Shown here: one piece after another, positions 34,744-48,800 of the stretch
How positions within the stretch are numbered: position 1 is the first letter of the stretch
Layout of the letters: every line of letters starts with the position of its first letter
Source: Bromus sterilis
Lineage: Eukaryota; Streptophyta; Magnoliopsida; Poales; Poaceae
Length of the DNA: 64,000 nucleotides
Direction of reading: 5' to 3'
Assembly (NCBI GenBank): GCA_950022295.1
Contig: OX465598.1
Coordinates: 1,178,001-1,242,000 of the forward strand
Position numbers and translations under genes: made by a program
The notes under the pieces: model-generated
Database searches by the model: none
The model's input: only the letters and a program-made list of their open reading frames with translations
What the model was told of the DNA's origin: nothing

Positions 34744-37700
34744 GACGAACCAAGGGTGCATTTACGTGACAGTTATCAACACTCGCAGTTTTGGCCGATT
34801 CTGGCCATTCTCATGGGTTATTAATAACAGTTATATGGGCTATTAAGTACCGTTTTGGGTCCCCGGAGTGATTTCCACCATTGACGAACCCTAGGGTGCA
34901 TTTACGTGGCAGTCATCAACCCTCGCACTTTTGGCCGATTCTGGCCTGTTTCATGGGCTATTAATCACATTTACATGGGCTATTAATCACCGTTTTGGGT
35001 CCCCGGAGTGATTTCCACCATTGACGAACCCTAGGGTACATTTATGTGACGGTCATCAACCCTCGCACTTTCTGCCGATTCTGGCCTGTTTCATGGGATA
35101 TTAATCACAGTTCCATGGGCTATTAATCACCGTTTTGGGTCCCCGGAGTGATTTCCACCATTGGCGAACCCAGGGTGCATTTACGTGACGGTCATCAACC
35201 CTCGCAGTTTTGGCCGATTCTGGCCATTCTTATGGGTTATTAATAAAAGTTATATGGGCTATTAATCACCGTTTTGGGTCCCCGGAGTGATTTCCACCAT
35301 TGACGAACCCTAGGGTGCATTTACGTGACAGTCCTCAACCCTCGCACTTTTGGCCGATTCTGGCCTGTTTCATGGGCTATTAATCACAGTTACATGGGCT
35401 ATTAATCACCGTTTTGGGTCCCCGGAGTGATTTCCACCATTGACGAACCCTAGGGTACATTTATGTGACGGTCATCAACCCTCGCACTTTTGGCCGATTC
35501 TGGCCTGTTTCATGGGCTATTAATCACAGTTCCATGGGCTATTAATCACCGTTTTGGGTCCCCGGAGTGATTTCCACCATTGACGAACCCAGGGTACATT
35601 TACGTGCCGGTCATCAACCCTCACACTTTTTGCCGATTCTGGCCTGTTTAATGGGCTATTAATAACAGTATACATGGGCTATTAATCATCGTTTTTGGTC
35701 CCCGGAGTGATTTCCACCATTGACGAACCCAGGCTGCATTTACGTGCCGGTCATCAACATTCGCCTTTTTGCCGATTCTGGCCTGTTTCATGGGCTATTA
35801 ATCAGAGTTATATAGGCTATTAATCACCGTTTTGGGTCCGCGGAGTGATTTCCACCATTGACGAACCCCAGGGTGCATTTACGTGACGATCATCAACCCT
35901 CGCCCTTTTGGCCGATTCTGGCCTGTTTCATGGGCTATTAATCATAGTTACATGGGCTATTAATCACCGTTTTGGGTCCCCGGAGTGATTTCCACCATTG
36001 ACGAACCCTAGGGTGCATTTACGTGCCGGTCATCAAGACTTGCAGTTTTGGCCGATTCTGGCCATTTTCATGGGCTATTAATCATAGTTATATGGGCTAT
36101 TAATCACCGTTTTGGGTCCCCGGAGTGATTTCCACCATTGACAAACCCCAGGGTGCATTTACGTGCCGGTCATCAACAGTCGCAGTTTTGGCCGATTCTG
36201 GTCTGTTTCATGGGCTATTAATCACAGTTCCATGGGCTATTAATCACCGTTTTGGGTCCCCGGAGTGATTTCCACCATTGACAAACCCAGGGTGCATTTA
36301 CGTGCCGGTCATCAACAGTCGCAGTTTTGGCCGATTCTGGTTTGTTTCATGGGCTATTAATCACTGTTCCATGGGCTATTAATCACTGTTTTGGGTCCCC
36401 GGAGTGATTTCCACCATTGACGAACCCAGGGTGCATTTACGTGCCGGTCATCAACCCTCACACTTTTTGCCGATTCTGGCCTGTTTAATGGGCTATTAAT
36501 AACAGTATACATGGGCTATTAATCATCGTTTTGGGTCCCCGGAGTGATTTCCACCACTGACGAACCCTAGGGTGCATTTACGTGACGGTCATCAACCCTC
36601 GCACTTTTGGCCGATTCTGGCCTATTTCATGGGCTATTAATCACAGTTACATGGGCTATTAATCACCGTTTTGTGTCCCCGGAGTGATTTCCACCATTGA
36701 CGAACCCTAGGGTGCATTTATGTGACGGTCATCAACCCTCGCACTTTTGGCCGATTCTGGCCTGTTTCATGGGCTATTAATCACAGTTCCATGGGCTATT
36801 AATCACCGTTTTAGGTCCCCGGAGCGATTTCCACCACTGACGAACCCTAGGGTGCATTTACGTGACGGTCATCAACTCTCGCACTTTTGGCCGATTCTGG
36901 CCTGTTTCATGGGCTATTAATCACAGTTACCTGGGCTATTAATCACCGTTTTGGGTCCCCGGAGTGATTTCCACCATTGACAAACCCAGGGTGCATTTAC
37001 GTGCCGGTCATCAACCCTCGCACTTTTTGCCGATTCTGGCCTGTTTTATGGGCTATTAATAACAGTATACATGGGCTATTAATCATCGTTTTGGGTCCGC
37101 GGAGTGATTTCCACCATTGACGAACCCAGGCTGCATTTACGTTCCGGTCATCAACAGTCGCCGTTTTTGCCGATTCTGGCCGGTTTCATAGGCTATTAAT
37201 CACAGTTATATAGGCTATTAATGACCGTTTTGGGTCCCCGGAGTGATTTCCACCATTGACGAACCCCAGGGTGCATTTACGTGACGATCATCAACCCTCG
37301 CCCTTTTGGCCGATTCTGGCCTGTTTCATGGGCTATTAATCACAGTTACATGGGCTATTAATCACCGTTTTGGGTCCCCGGAGTGATTTCCACCATTGAC
37401 GAACCCCAGGGTACATTTACGTCACGGTCATCAACCCTCGCACTTTTGGCCGATTCTGGCCTGTTTCATGGGCTATTAATCACAGTTACATGGGCAATTA
37501 ATCACCGTTTTGGGTCCCCGGAGTGATTTCCACCATTGAGGAACCAAGGGTGCATTTACGTGACGGTTATCAACACTCGCAGTGTTGGCCGATTCTGGCC
37601 ATTCTCATGGGTTATTAATAACAGTTATATGGGCTAGTAATCACCGTTTTGGGTCCCCGGAGTGATTTCCACCATTGACGAACCCTAGGGTGCATTTACG

Positions 37701-39770
37701 TGACAGTCCTCAACCCTCGCACTTTTGGCCGATTCTGGCCTGTTTCATGGGCTATTAATCACAGTTACATGGGCTATTAATCACCGTTTTGGGTCCCCGG
37801 AGTGATTTCCACCATTGACGAACCCTAGGGTACATTTATGTGACGGTCATCAACCCTCGCACTTTTGGCCGATTCTGGCCTGTTTCATGGGCTATTAATC
37901 ACAGTTCCATGGGCTATTAATCACCGTTTTGGGTCCCCGGAGTGATTTCCACCATTGACGAACCCAGGGTGCATTTACGTGCCGGTGATCAACCCTCACA
38001 CTTTTTGCCGATTCTGGCCTGTTTAATGGGCTATTAATAACAGTATACATGGGCTATTAATCATCGTTTTTGGTCCCCGGAGTGATTTCCACCATTGACG
38101 AACCCAGGCTGCATTTACGTGCCGGTCATCAACATTCGCCGTTTTTGCCGATTCTGGCCTGTTTCATGGGCTATGAATCACAGTTATATAGGCTATTAAT
38201 CACCGTTTTGGGTCCGCGGAGTGATTTCCACCATTGACGAACCCCAGGGTGCATTTACGTGACGATCATCAACCCTCGCCCTTTTGGCCGATTCTGGCCT
38301 GTTTCATGGGCTATTAATCATAGTTACATGGGCTATTAATCACCGTTTTGGGTCCCCGGAGTGATTTCCACCATTGACGAACCCTAGGGTGCATTTACGT
38401 GCCGGTCATCAAGACTCGCAGTTTTGGCCGATTCTGGCCATTTTCATGGGCTATTAATCATAGTTATATGGGCTATTAATCACCGTTTTGGATCCCCGGA
38501 ATGATTTCCACCGTTGACAAACCCCAGGGTGCATTTACGTGTCGGTCATCAACAGTCGCAGTTTTGGCCGATTCTGGTCTGTTTCATGGGCTATTAATCA
38601 CAGTTACATGGGCAATTAATCACCGTTTTGTGTCCCCGGAGTGATTTCCACCATTGGCGAACCCAGGGTGCATTTACGTGACGGTCATCAACCCTCGCAG
38701 TTTTGGCCGATTCTGGCCATTCTCATGGGTTATTAATAACAGTTATATGGGCTATTAATCACCGTTTTGGGTCCCCGGAGTGATTTCCACCATTGACGAA
38801 CCCTAGGGTGCATTGACGTGACAGTCCTCAACCCTCGCACTTTTGGCCGATTCTGGCCTGTTTCATGGGCTATTAATCACAGTTACATGGGCTATTAATC
38901 ACCGTTTTGGGTCCCCGGAGTGATTTCCACCATTGACGAACCCTAGGGTACATTTATGTGACGGTCATCAACCCTCGCACTTTTGGCCGATTCTGGCCTG
39001 TTTCATGGGCTATTAATCACAGTTCCATGGGCTATTAATCACCGTTTTGGGTCCCCGGAGTGATTTCCACCATTGACGAACCCAGGGTGCATTTACGTGC
39101 CGGTCATCAATCCTCACACTTTTTGCCGATTCTGGCCTGTTTAATGGGCTATTAATAACATTATACATGGGCTATTAATCATCGTTTTTGGTCCCCGGAG
39201 TGATTTCCACCATTGACGAACCCAGGCTGCATTTACGTGCCGGTCATCAACATTCGCCGTTTTTGCCGATTCTGGCCTGTTTCATGGGCTATGAATCACA
39301 GTTATATAGGCTATTAATCACCGTTTTGGGTCCGCGGAGTGATTTCCACCATTGACGAACCCCAGGGTGCATTTACGTGACGATCATCAACCCTCGCCCT
39401 TTTGGCCGATTCTGGCCTGTTTCATGGGCTATTAATCATAGTTACATGGGTTATTAATCACCGTTTTGGGTCCCCGGAGTGATTTCCACCATTGACGAAC
39501 CCTAGGGTGCATTTGCGTGCCGGTCATCAAGACTCGCAGTTTTGGCCGATTCTGGCCATTTTCATGGGCTATTAATCATAGTTATATGGGCTATTAATCA
39601 CCGTTTTGGATCCCCGGAGTGATTTCCACCGTTGACAAACCCCAGGGTGCATTTACATGCCGGTCATCAACAGTCGCAGTTTTGGCCGATTCTGGTCTGT
39701 TTCATGGGCTATTAATCACAGTTCCATGGGCTATTAATCACCGTTTTGGGTCCCCGGAGTGATTTCCACC
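34744..39770 (+). repeat. Region 14: block A, three rounds, collinear with 5.15-9.5 kb
   Basis: GACAGTCCTC is at 35,327, 37,702 and 38,820 (spacings 2,375 and 1,118 bp). From 5,171 to about 6,568 the match is at an offset of 29,573 bp, shown by GAACCAAGGG, the rare TCTGCCGATT and GACAGTCCTC. The offset then steps up by 278 bp near 36.14-36.42 kb (two extra monomers), by about 140 bp near 37.4 kb and by a further 140 bp near 38.5 kb. Every step is a whole number of monomers. Confidence 0.82.
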
Positions 39771-42285
39771 ATTGACGAACCCAGGGTGCATTTACGTGCC
39801 GGTCATCAACCCTCACACTTTTTGCCGATTCTGGCCTGTTTAATGGGCTATTAATAACAGTATACATGGGCTATTAATCATCGTTTTTGGTCCCAAGAGT
39901 GATTTCCACCATTGACGAACCCATGCTGCATTTACGTGCCGGTCATCAACATTCGCCGTTTTTGCCGATTCTGGCCTGTTTCATGGGCTATTAATCACAG
40001 TTATATAGGCTATTAATCACCGTTTTGGGTCCGCGGAGTGATTTCCACCATCGACGAACCCCAGGGTGCATTTACGTGACGATCATCAACCCTCGCCCTT
40101 TTGGCTGATTCTGGCCTGTTTCATGGGCTATTAATCATAGTTACATGGGCTATTAATCACCGTTTTGGGTCCCCGGAGTGATTTCCACCATTGACGAACC
40201 CTAGGGTGCATTTACGTGCCGGTCATCAAGACTCGCAGTTTTGGCCGATTCTGGCCATTTTCATGGGCTATTAATCATAGTTATATGGGCTATTAATCAC
40301 CGTTTTGGGTCCCCGGAGTGATTTCCACCATTGACAAACCCCAGGGTGCATTTACGTGCCGGTCATCAACAGTCGCAGTTTTGGCCAATTCTGGTCTGTT
40401 TCATGGGCTATTAATCACAATTACATGGGCTATTAATCACCGTTTTGGGTCCCCGGAGTGATTTCCACCATTGACAAACCCCAGGGTGCATTTATGTGCC
40501 GGTCATCAACAGTCGCAGTTTTGGCCAATTCTGGTCTGTTTCATGGGCTATTAAACACTGTTACAAGGGCTATTAATCACCGTTTTGAGTCCCTGAAGTG
40601 ATTTCCACCATTGACGAACCCTAGGGTGCATTTACGTGCCGGTAATCAACCCTCGCACTTTTGGCCGATTCTGGCCTGTTTCATGAGCTATTAATCACAA
40701 TTACCTGGGCTATTAATCACCGTTTTGGGTCCCCGAAATGATTTCCACCATTGACGTACCCAGGGTGCATTTACGTGCCGGTCATCAGCCCTCGCACTTT
40801 TGGCCGATTCTGGCCTGTTTCATGGGCTCTTAATCACAGTTACATGGGCTATTAATCACCGTTTTGGGTCTCCGGAGTGATTTCCACCATTGACGAACCC
40901 AGGGTGCATTTACGTAAAGGTTATCAACACTCGCAGTTTTGGCCGATTCTGGCCATTTTCATGGGTTATTAATAACAGTTATATGGGCTATTAATCACCG
41001 TTTTGGGTCCCCGGAGTGATTTCCACCACTAACGAACCCTAGGGTGCATTTACGTGACGGTCATCATCCCTCGCACTTTTGGCCGATTCTGGCCTGTTTC
41101 ATGGGCTATTAATCACAGTTACATGGGCTATTAATCACCGTTTTGTGTCCCCGGAGTGATTTCCACCATTGACGAACCCTAGGGTGCATTTATGTGACGG
41201 TCATCAACCCTCGCACTTTTGGCCGATTCTGACCTGTTTCATGGGCTATTAATCACAGTTCCATGGGCTATTAATCACCATTTTGGGTCCCCGGAGTGAT
41301 TTCCACCACTGACGAACCCTAGGGTGCATTTACGTGACGGTCATCAAACCTCGCACTTTTGGCCGATTCTGGCCTGTTTCATGGGCTATTAATCACAGTT
41401 ACATGGGCTATTAATCACCGTTTTGGGTCCCCGGAGTGATTTCCACCATTGACAAACCCAGGGTGCATTTACGTGCCGGTCATCAACCCTCGCACTTTTT
41501 GCCGATTCTGGCCTGTTTTATGGGCTATTAATAGCAGTATACATGGGCTATTAATCATCGTTTTGGGTCCCCGGAGTGATTTCCACCATTGACGAACCCA
41601 GACTGCATTTACGTGCCGGTCATCAACAGTCGCCGTTTTTGCCGATTCTGGCCTGTTTCTTGGGCTATTAATCATAGTTATATAGGCTCTTAATGACCGT
41701 TTTGGGTCCCCGGAGTGATTTCCACCATTGACGAACCCCAGGGTGCATTTACGTGATGATCATCAACCCTCGCCCTTTTGGCCGATTCTGGCCTGTTTCA
41801 TGGGCTATTAATCACAGTTACATGGGCTATTAATCACCGTTTTGGGTCCCCGGAGTGATTTCCACCATTGACGAACCCCAGGGTGCATTTACGTGACGGT
41901 CATCAACCCTCGCACTTTTTGCCGATTCTGGCCTGTTTCATGGGCTATTAATCACAGTTATATGGGCTATTAATCACCGTTTTGGGTCCCCGGAGTGATT
42001 TCCACCATTGACGAACCCGAGGGTGCATTTACGTGACGGTCATCAACCCTCTCACTTTTGGCCGATTCTGGCCTGTTTCATGGGCTATTAATCACAGTTA
42101 CATGGGCAATTAATCACCGTTTTGGGTCCCCGGAGTGATTTCCACCACTGACGAACACTAGGGTGCATTTACGTGACGGTCATCAACCCTCGCACTTTTG
42201 GCAGATTCTGGCCTGTTTCATGGGCTATTAATCACAGTTATATGGGCTATTCATCACCGTTTTGGGTCCCCGGAGTGATTTCCAC
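39771..42285 (+). repeat. Region 15: block A tail, block B fragment and block C copy
   Basis: This region passes from block A type (TTTAATGGG, TCCGCGGAG, GGCTGATTC, AAGACTCGCAG) through AAACACTGTTACAAGGG near 40,553 and the full-length relatives of block B monomers to the block C pair with TTTCTTGGGC near 41,658. It recurs at 50.6-53.1 kb at an offset of about 10,762 bp, sharing AACCCAGACTGC, TCTGACCTG and CACCATTTTGGG. Open frames here are by-products of the 279-bp pair. Confidence 0.8.
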
Positions 42286-42840
42286 CATTGACGAACCCCA
42301 GGGTGCATTTACGTGACGGTCATCAACCCTCTCACTTTTGGCCGATTCTGGCCTGTTTCATGGGCTATTAATCACAGTTACATGGGCAATTAATCACCGT
42401 TTTGGGTCCCCGGAGTGATTTCCACCATTAACGAACCCCAGGGTGCATTTACGTGACGGTCATCAACCCTCGCACTTTTTGCCGATTCTGGCCTGTTTCA
42501 TGGGCTATTAATCACAGTTATATGGGCTATTAATCACCGTTTTGGGTCCCCGGAGTGATTTCCACCATTGACGAACCCCAGGGTGCATTTACGTGACGGT
42601 CATCAACCCTCTCACTTTTGGCCGATTCTGGCCTGTTTCATGGGCTATTAATCACAGTTACATGGGCAATTAATCACCGTTTTGGGTCCCCGGAGTGATT
42701 TCCACCACTGACGAACACTAGGGTGCATTTACGTGACGGTCATCAACCCTCGCACTTTTGGCAGATTCTGGCCTGTTTCATGGGCTATTAATCACAATTA
42801 TATGGGCTATTCATCACCGTTTTGGGTCCCCGGAATGATT
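42010..42840 (+). repeat. Local 4-monomer duplication, 560 bp
   Basis: GACGAACACTAGGG occurs at about 42,150 and 42,710, 560 bp apart. The same flanking order (CCTCTCAC with GGGCAATT, then GGCAGATTC with CTATTCATC) appears both times. The second copy runs into CCGGAATG and CCATTAAAG. At the matching position near 53.04-53.19 kb only one copy is present, so this is a duplication here or a loss there. Confidence 0.72.
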
Positions 42841-45800
42841 TCCACCATTAAAGAACCCCAGGGTGCATTTACGTGACGGTCATCAACCCTCGCACTTTTG
42901 GCCGATTCTGGCCTGTTTCATGGGCTATTAATCACAGTTACATGGGCAATTAATCACCGTTTTGGGTCCCCGGAGTGATTTCCACCATTGACGAACCCCA
43001 GGGTGCATTGACGTGACGGTCATCAACCCTCGCACTTTTTGCCGATTCTGGCCTGTTTCATGGGCTACTAATCACAGTTACATGGGCTATTAATCACCGT
43101 TTTGGGTCCCCGGAGTGATTTCCACCATTGACGAACCCAGGGTCCATTTACGTGCCGGTCATCAACCCTCGCACTTTTTGCCGATTCTGGCCTGTTTAAT
43201 GGGCTATTAATAACAGTATACATGGGCTATTAATCATCGTTTTGGGTCCCCGGAGTGATTTCCACCATTGACGAACCCAGGCTGCATTTACGTGCCGGTC
43301 ATCAACATTCGCCGTTTTTGCCGATTCTGGCCTGTTTCATGGGCTATTAATCACAGTTATATAGGCTATTAATCACCGTTTTTGGTCCGCGGAGTGATTT
43401 CCACCATTGACGAACCCCAGGGTGCATTTACGTGACGATCATCAACCCTCGCCCTTTTGGCCGATTCTGGCCTGTTTCATGGGCTATTAATCACAGTTAC
43501 ATGGGCTATTAATCACCGTTTTGGGTCCCCGGAATGATTTCCACCATTGACGAACCCCAGGGTGCATTTACGTGACGGTCATCAACCCTCGCACTTTTGG
43601 CCGATTCTGGCCTGTTTCATGGGCTATTAATCACAGTTACATGGCTATTAATCACCGTTTTGGGTCCCCGGAGTGATTTCCACCATTGGCGAACCCAGGG
43701 TGCATTTACGTGACGGTCATCAACCCTCGCAGTTTTGGCCGATTCTGGCCATTCTCATGGGTTATTAATAACAGTTATATGGGCTATTAATCACCGTTTT
43801 GGGTCCCCGGAGTGATTTCCACCATTGACGAACCCTAGGGTGCATTTACGTGACAGTCCTCAACCCTCGCACTTTTGGCCGATTCTGGCCTGTTTCATGG
43901 GCTATTAATCACAGTTACATGGGCTATTAATCACCGTTTTGGGTCCCCGGAGTGATTTCCACCATTGACGAACCCTAGGGTACATTTATGTGACGGTCAT
44001 CAACCCTCGCACTTTTGGCCGATTCTGGCCTGTTTCATGGGCTATTAATCACAGTTCCATGGGCTATTAATCACCGTTTTGGGTCCCCGGAGTGATTTCC
44101 ACCATTGACGAACCCAGGGTGCATTTACGTGCCGGTCATCAACCCTCACACTTTTTGCCGATTCTGGCCTGTTTAATGGGCTATTAATAACAGTATACAT
44201 GGGCTATTAATCATCGTTTTTGGTCCCCGGAGTGATTTCCACCATTCACGAACCCAGGCTGCATTTACGTGCCGGTCATCAACATTCGCCGTTTTTGCCG
44301 ATTCTGGCCTGTTTCATGGGCTATGAATCACAGTTATATAGGCTATTAATCACCGTTTTGGGTCCGCGGAGTGATTTCAACCATTGACGAACCCCAGGGT
44401 GCATTAACGTGACGATCATCAACCCTCGCCCTTTTGGCCGATTCTGGCCATTTTCATGGGCTATTAATCATAGTTATATGGGCTATTAATCACCGTTTTG
44501 GATCCCCGGAGTGATTTCCACCGTTGACAAACCCCAGGGTGCATTTACGTGCCGGTCATCAACAGTCGCAGTTTTGGCCGATTCTGGTCTGATTCATGGG
44601 CTATTAATCACAGTTCCATGGGCTATTAATCACCGTTTTGGGTCCCCGGAGTGATTTCCACCATTGACGAACCCAGGGTGCATTTACGTGCCGGTCATCA
44701 ACCCTCACACTTTTTGCCGATTCTGGCCTGTTTAATGGGCTATTAATAACAGTATACATGGGCTATTAATCATCGTTTTTGGTCCCCGGAGTGATTTCCA
44801 CCATTGACGAACCCAGGCTGCATTTACGTGCCGGTCATCAACATTCGCCGTTTTTGCCGATTCTGGCCTGTTTCATGGGCTATTAATCACAGTTATATAG
44901 GCTATTAATCACCGTTTTGGGTCCGCGGAGTGATTTCCACCATTGACGAACCCCAGGGTGCATTTACGTGACGATCATCAACCCTCGCCCTTTTGGCTGA
45001 TTCTGGCCTGTTTCATGGGCTATTAATCATAGTTACATGGGCTATTAATCACCGTTTTGGGTCCCCGGAGTGATTTCCACCATTGACGAACCCCAGGGTG
45101 CATTTACGTGACGGTCATCAACCCTCTCACTTTTGGCCGATTCTGGCCTGTTTCATGGGCTATTAATCACAGTTACATGGGCAATTAATCACCGTTTTGG
45201 GTCCCCGGAGTGATTTCCACCATTAACGAACCCCAGGGTGCATTTACGTGACGGTCATCAACCCTCGCACTTTTTGCCGATTCTGGCCTGTTTCATGGGC
45301 TATTAATCACAGTTATATGGGCTATTAATCACCGTTTTGGGTCCCCGGAGTGATTTCCACCATTGACGAACCCCAGGGTGCATTTACGTGACGGTCATCA
45401 ACCCTCTCACTTTTGGCCGATTCTGGCCTGTTTCATGGGCTATTAATCACAGTTACATGGGCAATTAATCACCGTTTTGGGTCCCCGGAGTGATTTCCAC
45501 CACTGACGAACACTAGGGTGCATTTACGTGACGGTCATCAACCCTCGCACTTTTGGCAGATTCTGGCCTGTTTCATGGGCTATTAATCACAATTATATGG
45601 GCTATTCATCACCGTTTTGGGTCCCCGGAATGATTTCCACCATTAAAGAACCCCAGGGTGCATTTACGTGACGGTCATCAACCCTCGCACTTTTGGCCGA
45701 TTCTGGCCTGTTTCATGGGCTATTAATCACAGTTACATGGGCAATTAATCACCGTTTTGGGTCCCCGGAGTGATTTCCACCATTGACGAACCCCAGGGTG

Positions 45801-48800
45801 CATTTACGTGACGGTCATCAACCCTCGCACTTTTTGCCGATTCTGGCCTGTTTCATGGGCTACTAATCACAGTTACATGGGCTATTAATCACCGTTTTGG
45901 GTCCCCGGAGTGATTTCCACCATTGACGAACCCAGGGTCCATTTACGTGCCGGTCATCAACCCTCGCACTTTTTGCCGATTCTGGCCTGTTTAATGGGCT
46001 ATTAATAACAGTATACATGGGCTATTAATCATCGTTTTGGGTCCCCGGAGTGATTTCCACCATTGACGAACCCAGGCTGCATTTACGTGCCGGTCATCAA
46101 CATTCGCCGTTTTTGCCGATTCTGGCCTGTTTCATGGGCTATTAATCACAGTTATATAGGCTATTAATCACCGTTTTTGGTCCGCGGAGTGATTTCCACC
46201 ATTGACGAACCCCAGGGTGCATTTACGTGACGATCATCAACCCTCGCCCTTTTGGCCGATTCTGGCCTGTTTCATGGGCTATTAATCACAGTTACATGGG
46301 CTATTAATCACCGTTTTGGGTCCCCGGAATGATTTCCACCATTGACGAACCCCAGGGTGCATTTACGTGACGGTCATCAACCCTCGCACTTTTGGCCGAT
46401 TCTGGCCTGTTTCATGGGCTATTAATCACAGTTACATGGCTATTAATCACCGTTTTGGGTCCCCGGAGTGATTTCCACCATTGGCGAACCCAGGGTGCAT
46501 TTACGTGACGGTCATCAACCCTCGCAGTTTTGGCCGATTCTGGCCATTCTCATGGGTTATTAATAACAGTTATATGGGCTATTAATCACCGTTTTGGGTC
46601 CCCGGAGTGATTTCCACCATTGACGAACCCTAGGGTGCATTTACGTGACAGTCCTCAACCCTCGCACTTTTGGCCGATTCTGGCCTGTTTCATGGGCTAT
46701 TAATCACAGTTACATGGGCTATTAATCACCGTTTTGGGTCCCCGGAGTGATTTCCACCATTGACGAACCCTAGGGTACATTTATGTGACGGTCATCAACC
46801 CTCGCACTTTTGGCCGATTCTGGCCTGTTTCATGGGCTATTAATCACAGTTCCATGGGCTATTAATCACCGTTTTGGGTCCCCGGAGTGATTTCCACCAT
46901 TGACGAACCCAGGGTGCATTTACGTGCCGGTCATCAACCCTCACACTTTTTGCCGATTCTGGCCTGTTTAATGGGCTATTAATAACAGTATACATGGGCT
47001 ATTAATCATCGTTTTTGGTCCCCGGAGTGATTTCCACCATTCACGAACCCAGGCTGCATTTACGTGCCGGTCATCAACATTCGCCGTTTTTGCCGATTCT
47101 GGCCTGTTTCATGGGCTATGAATCACAGTTATATAGGCTATTAATCACCGTTTTGGGTCCGCGGAGTGATTTCAACCATTGACGAACCCCAGGGTGCATT
47201 AACGTGACGATCATCAACCCTCGCCCTTTTGGCCGATTCTGGCCTGTTTCATGGGCTATTAATCATAGTTACATGGGCTATTAATCACCGTTTTGGGTCC
47301 CCGGAGTGATTTCCACCATTGACGAACCCTAGGGTGCATTTACGTGCCGGTCATCAAGACTCGCAGTTTTGGCCGATTCTGGCCATTTTCATGGGCTATT
47401 AATCATAGTTATATGGGCTATTAATCACCGTTTTGGATCCCCGGAGTGATTTCCACCGTTGACAAACCCCAGGGTGCATTTACGTGCCGGTCATCAACAG
47501 TCGCAGTTTTGGCCGATTCTGGTCTGATTCATGGGCTATTAATCACAGTTCCATGGGCTATTAATCACCGTTTTGGGTCCCCGGAGTGATTTCCACCATT
47601 GACGAACCCAGGGTGCATTTACGTGCCGGTCATCAACCCTCACACTTTTTGCCGATTCTGGCCTGTTTAATGGGCTATTAATAACAGTATACATGGGCTA
47701 TTAATCATCGTTTTTGGTCCCCGGAGTGATTTCCACCATTGACGAACCCAGGCTGCATTTACGTGCCGGTCATCAACATTCGCCGTTTTTGCCGATTCTG
47801 GCCTGTTTCATGGGCTATTAATCACAGTTATATAGGCTATTAATCACCGTTTTGGGTCCGCGGAGTGATTTCCACCATTGACGAACCCCAGGGTGCATTT
47901 ACGTGACGATCATCAACCCTCGCCCTTTTGGCTGATTCTGGCCTGTTTCATGGGCTATTAATCATAGTTACATGGGCTATTAATCACCGTTTTGGGTCCC
48001 CGGAGTGATTTCCACCATTGACGAACCCCAGGGTGCATTTACGTGACGGTCATCAACCCTCTCACTTTTGGCCGATTCTGGCCTGTTTCATGGGCTATTA
48101 ATCACAGTTACATGGGCAATTAATCACCGTTTTGGGTCCCCGGAGTGATTTCCACCATTAACGAACCCCAGGGTGCATTTACGTGACGGTCATCAACCCT
48201 CGCACTTTTTGCCGATTCTGGCCTGTTTCATGGGCTATTAATCACAGTTATATGGGCTATTAATCACCGTTTTGGGTCCCCGGAGTGATTTCCACCATTG
48301 ACGAACCCCAGGGTGCATTTACGTGACGGTCATCAACCCTCTCACTTTTGGCCGATTCTGGCCTGTTTCATGGGCTATTAATCACAGTTACATGGGCAAT
48401 TAATCACCGTTTTGGGTCCCCGGAGTGATTTCCACCACTGACGAACACTAGGGTGCATTTACGTGACGGTCATCAACCCTCGCACTTTTGGCAGATTCTG
48501 GCCTGTTTCATGGGCTATTAATCACAATTATATGGGCTATTCATCACCGTTTTGGGTCCCCGGAATGATTTCCACCATTAAAGAACCCCAGGGTGCATTT
48601 ACGTGACGGTCATCAACCCTCGCACTTTTGGCCGATTCTGGCCTGTTTCATGGGCTATTAATCACAGTTACATGGGCAATTAATCACCGTTTTGGGTCCC
48701 CGGAGTGATTTCCACCATTGACGAACCCCAGGGTGCATTTACGTGACGGTCATCAACCCTCGCACTTTTTGCCGATTCTGGCCTGTTTCATGGGCTACTA

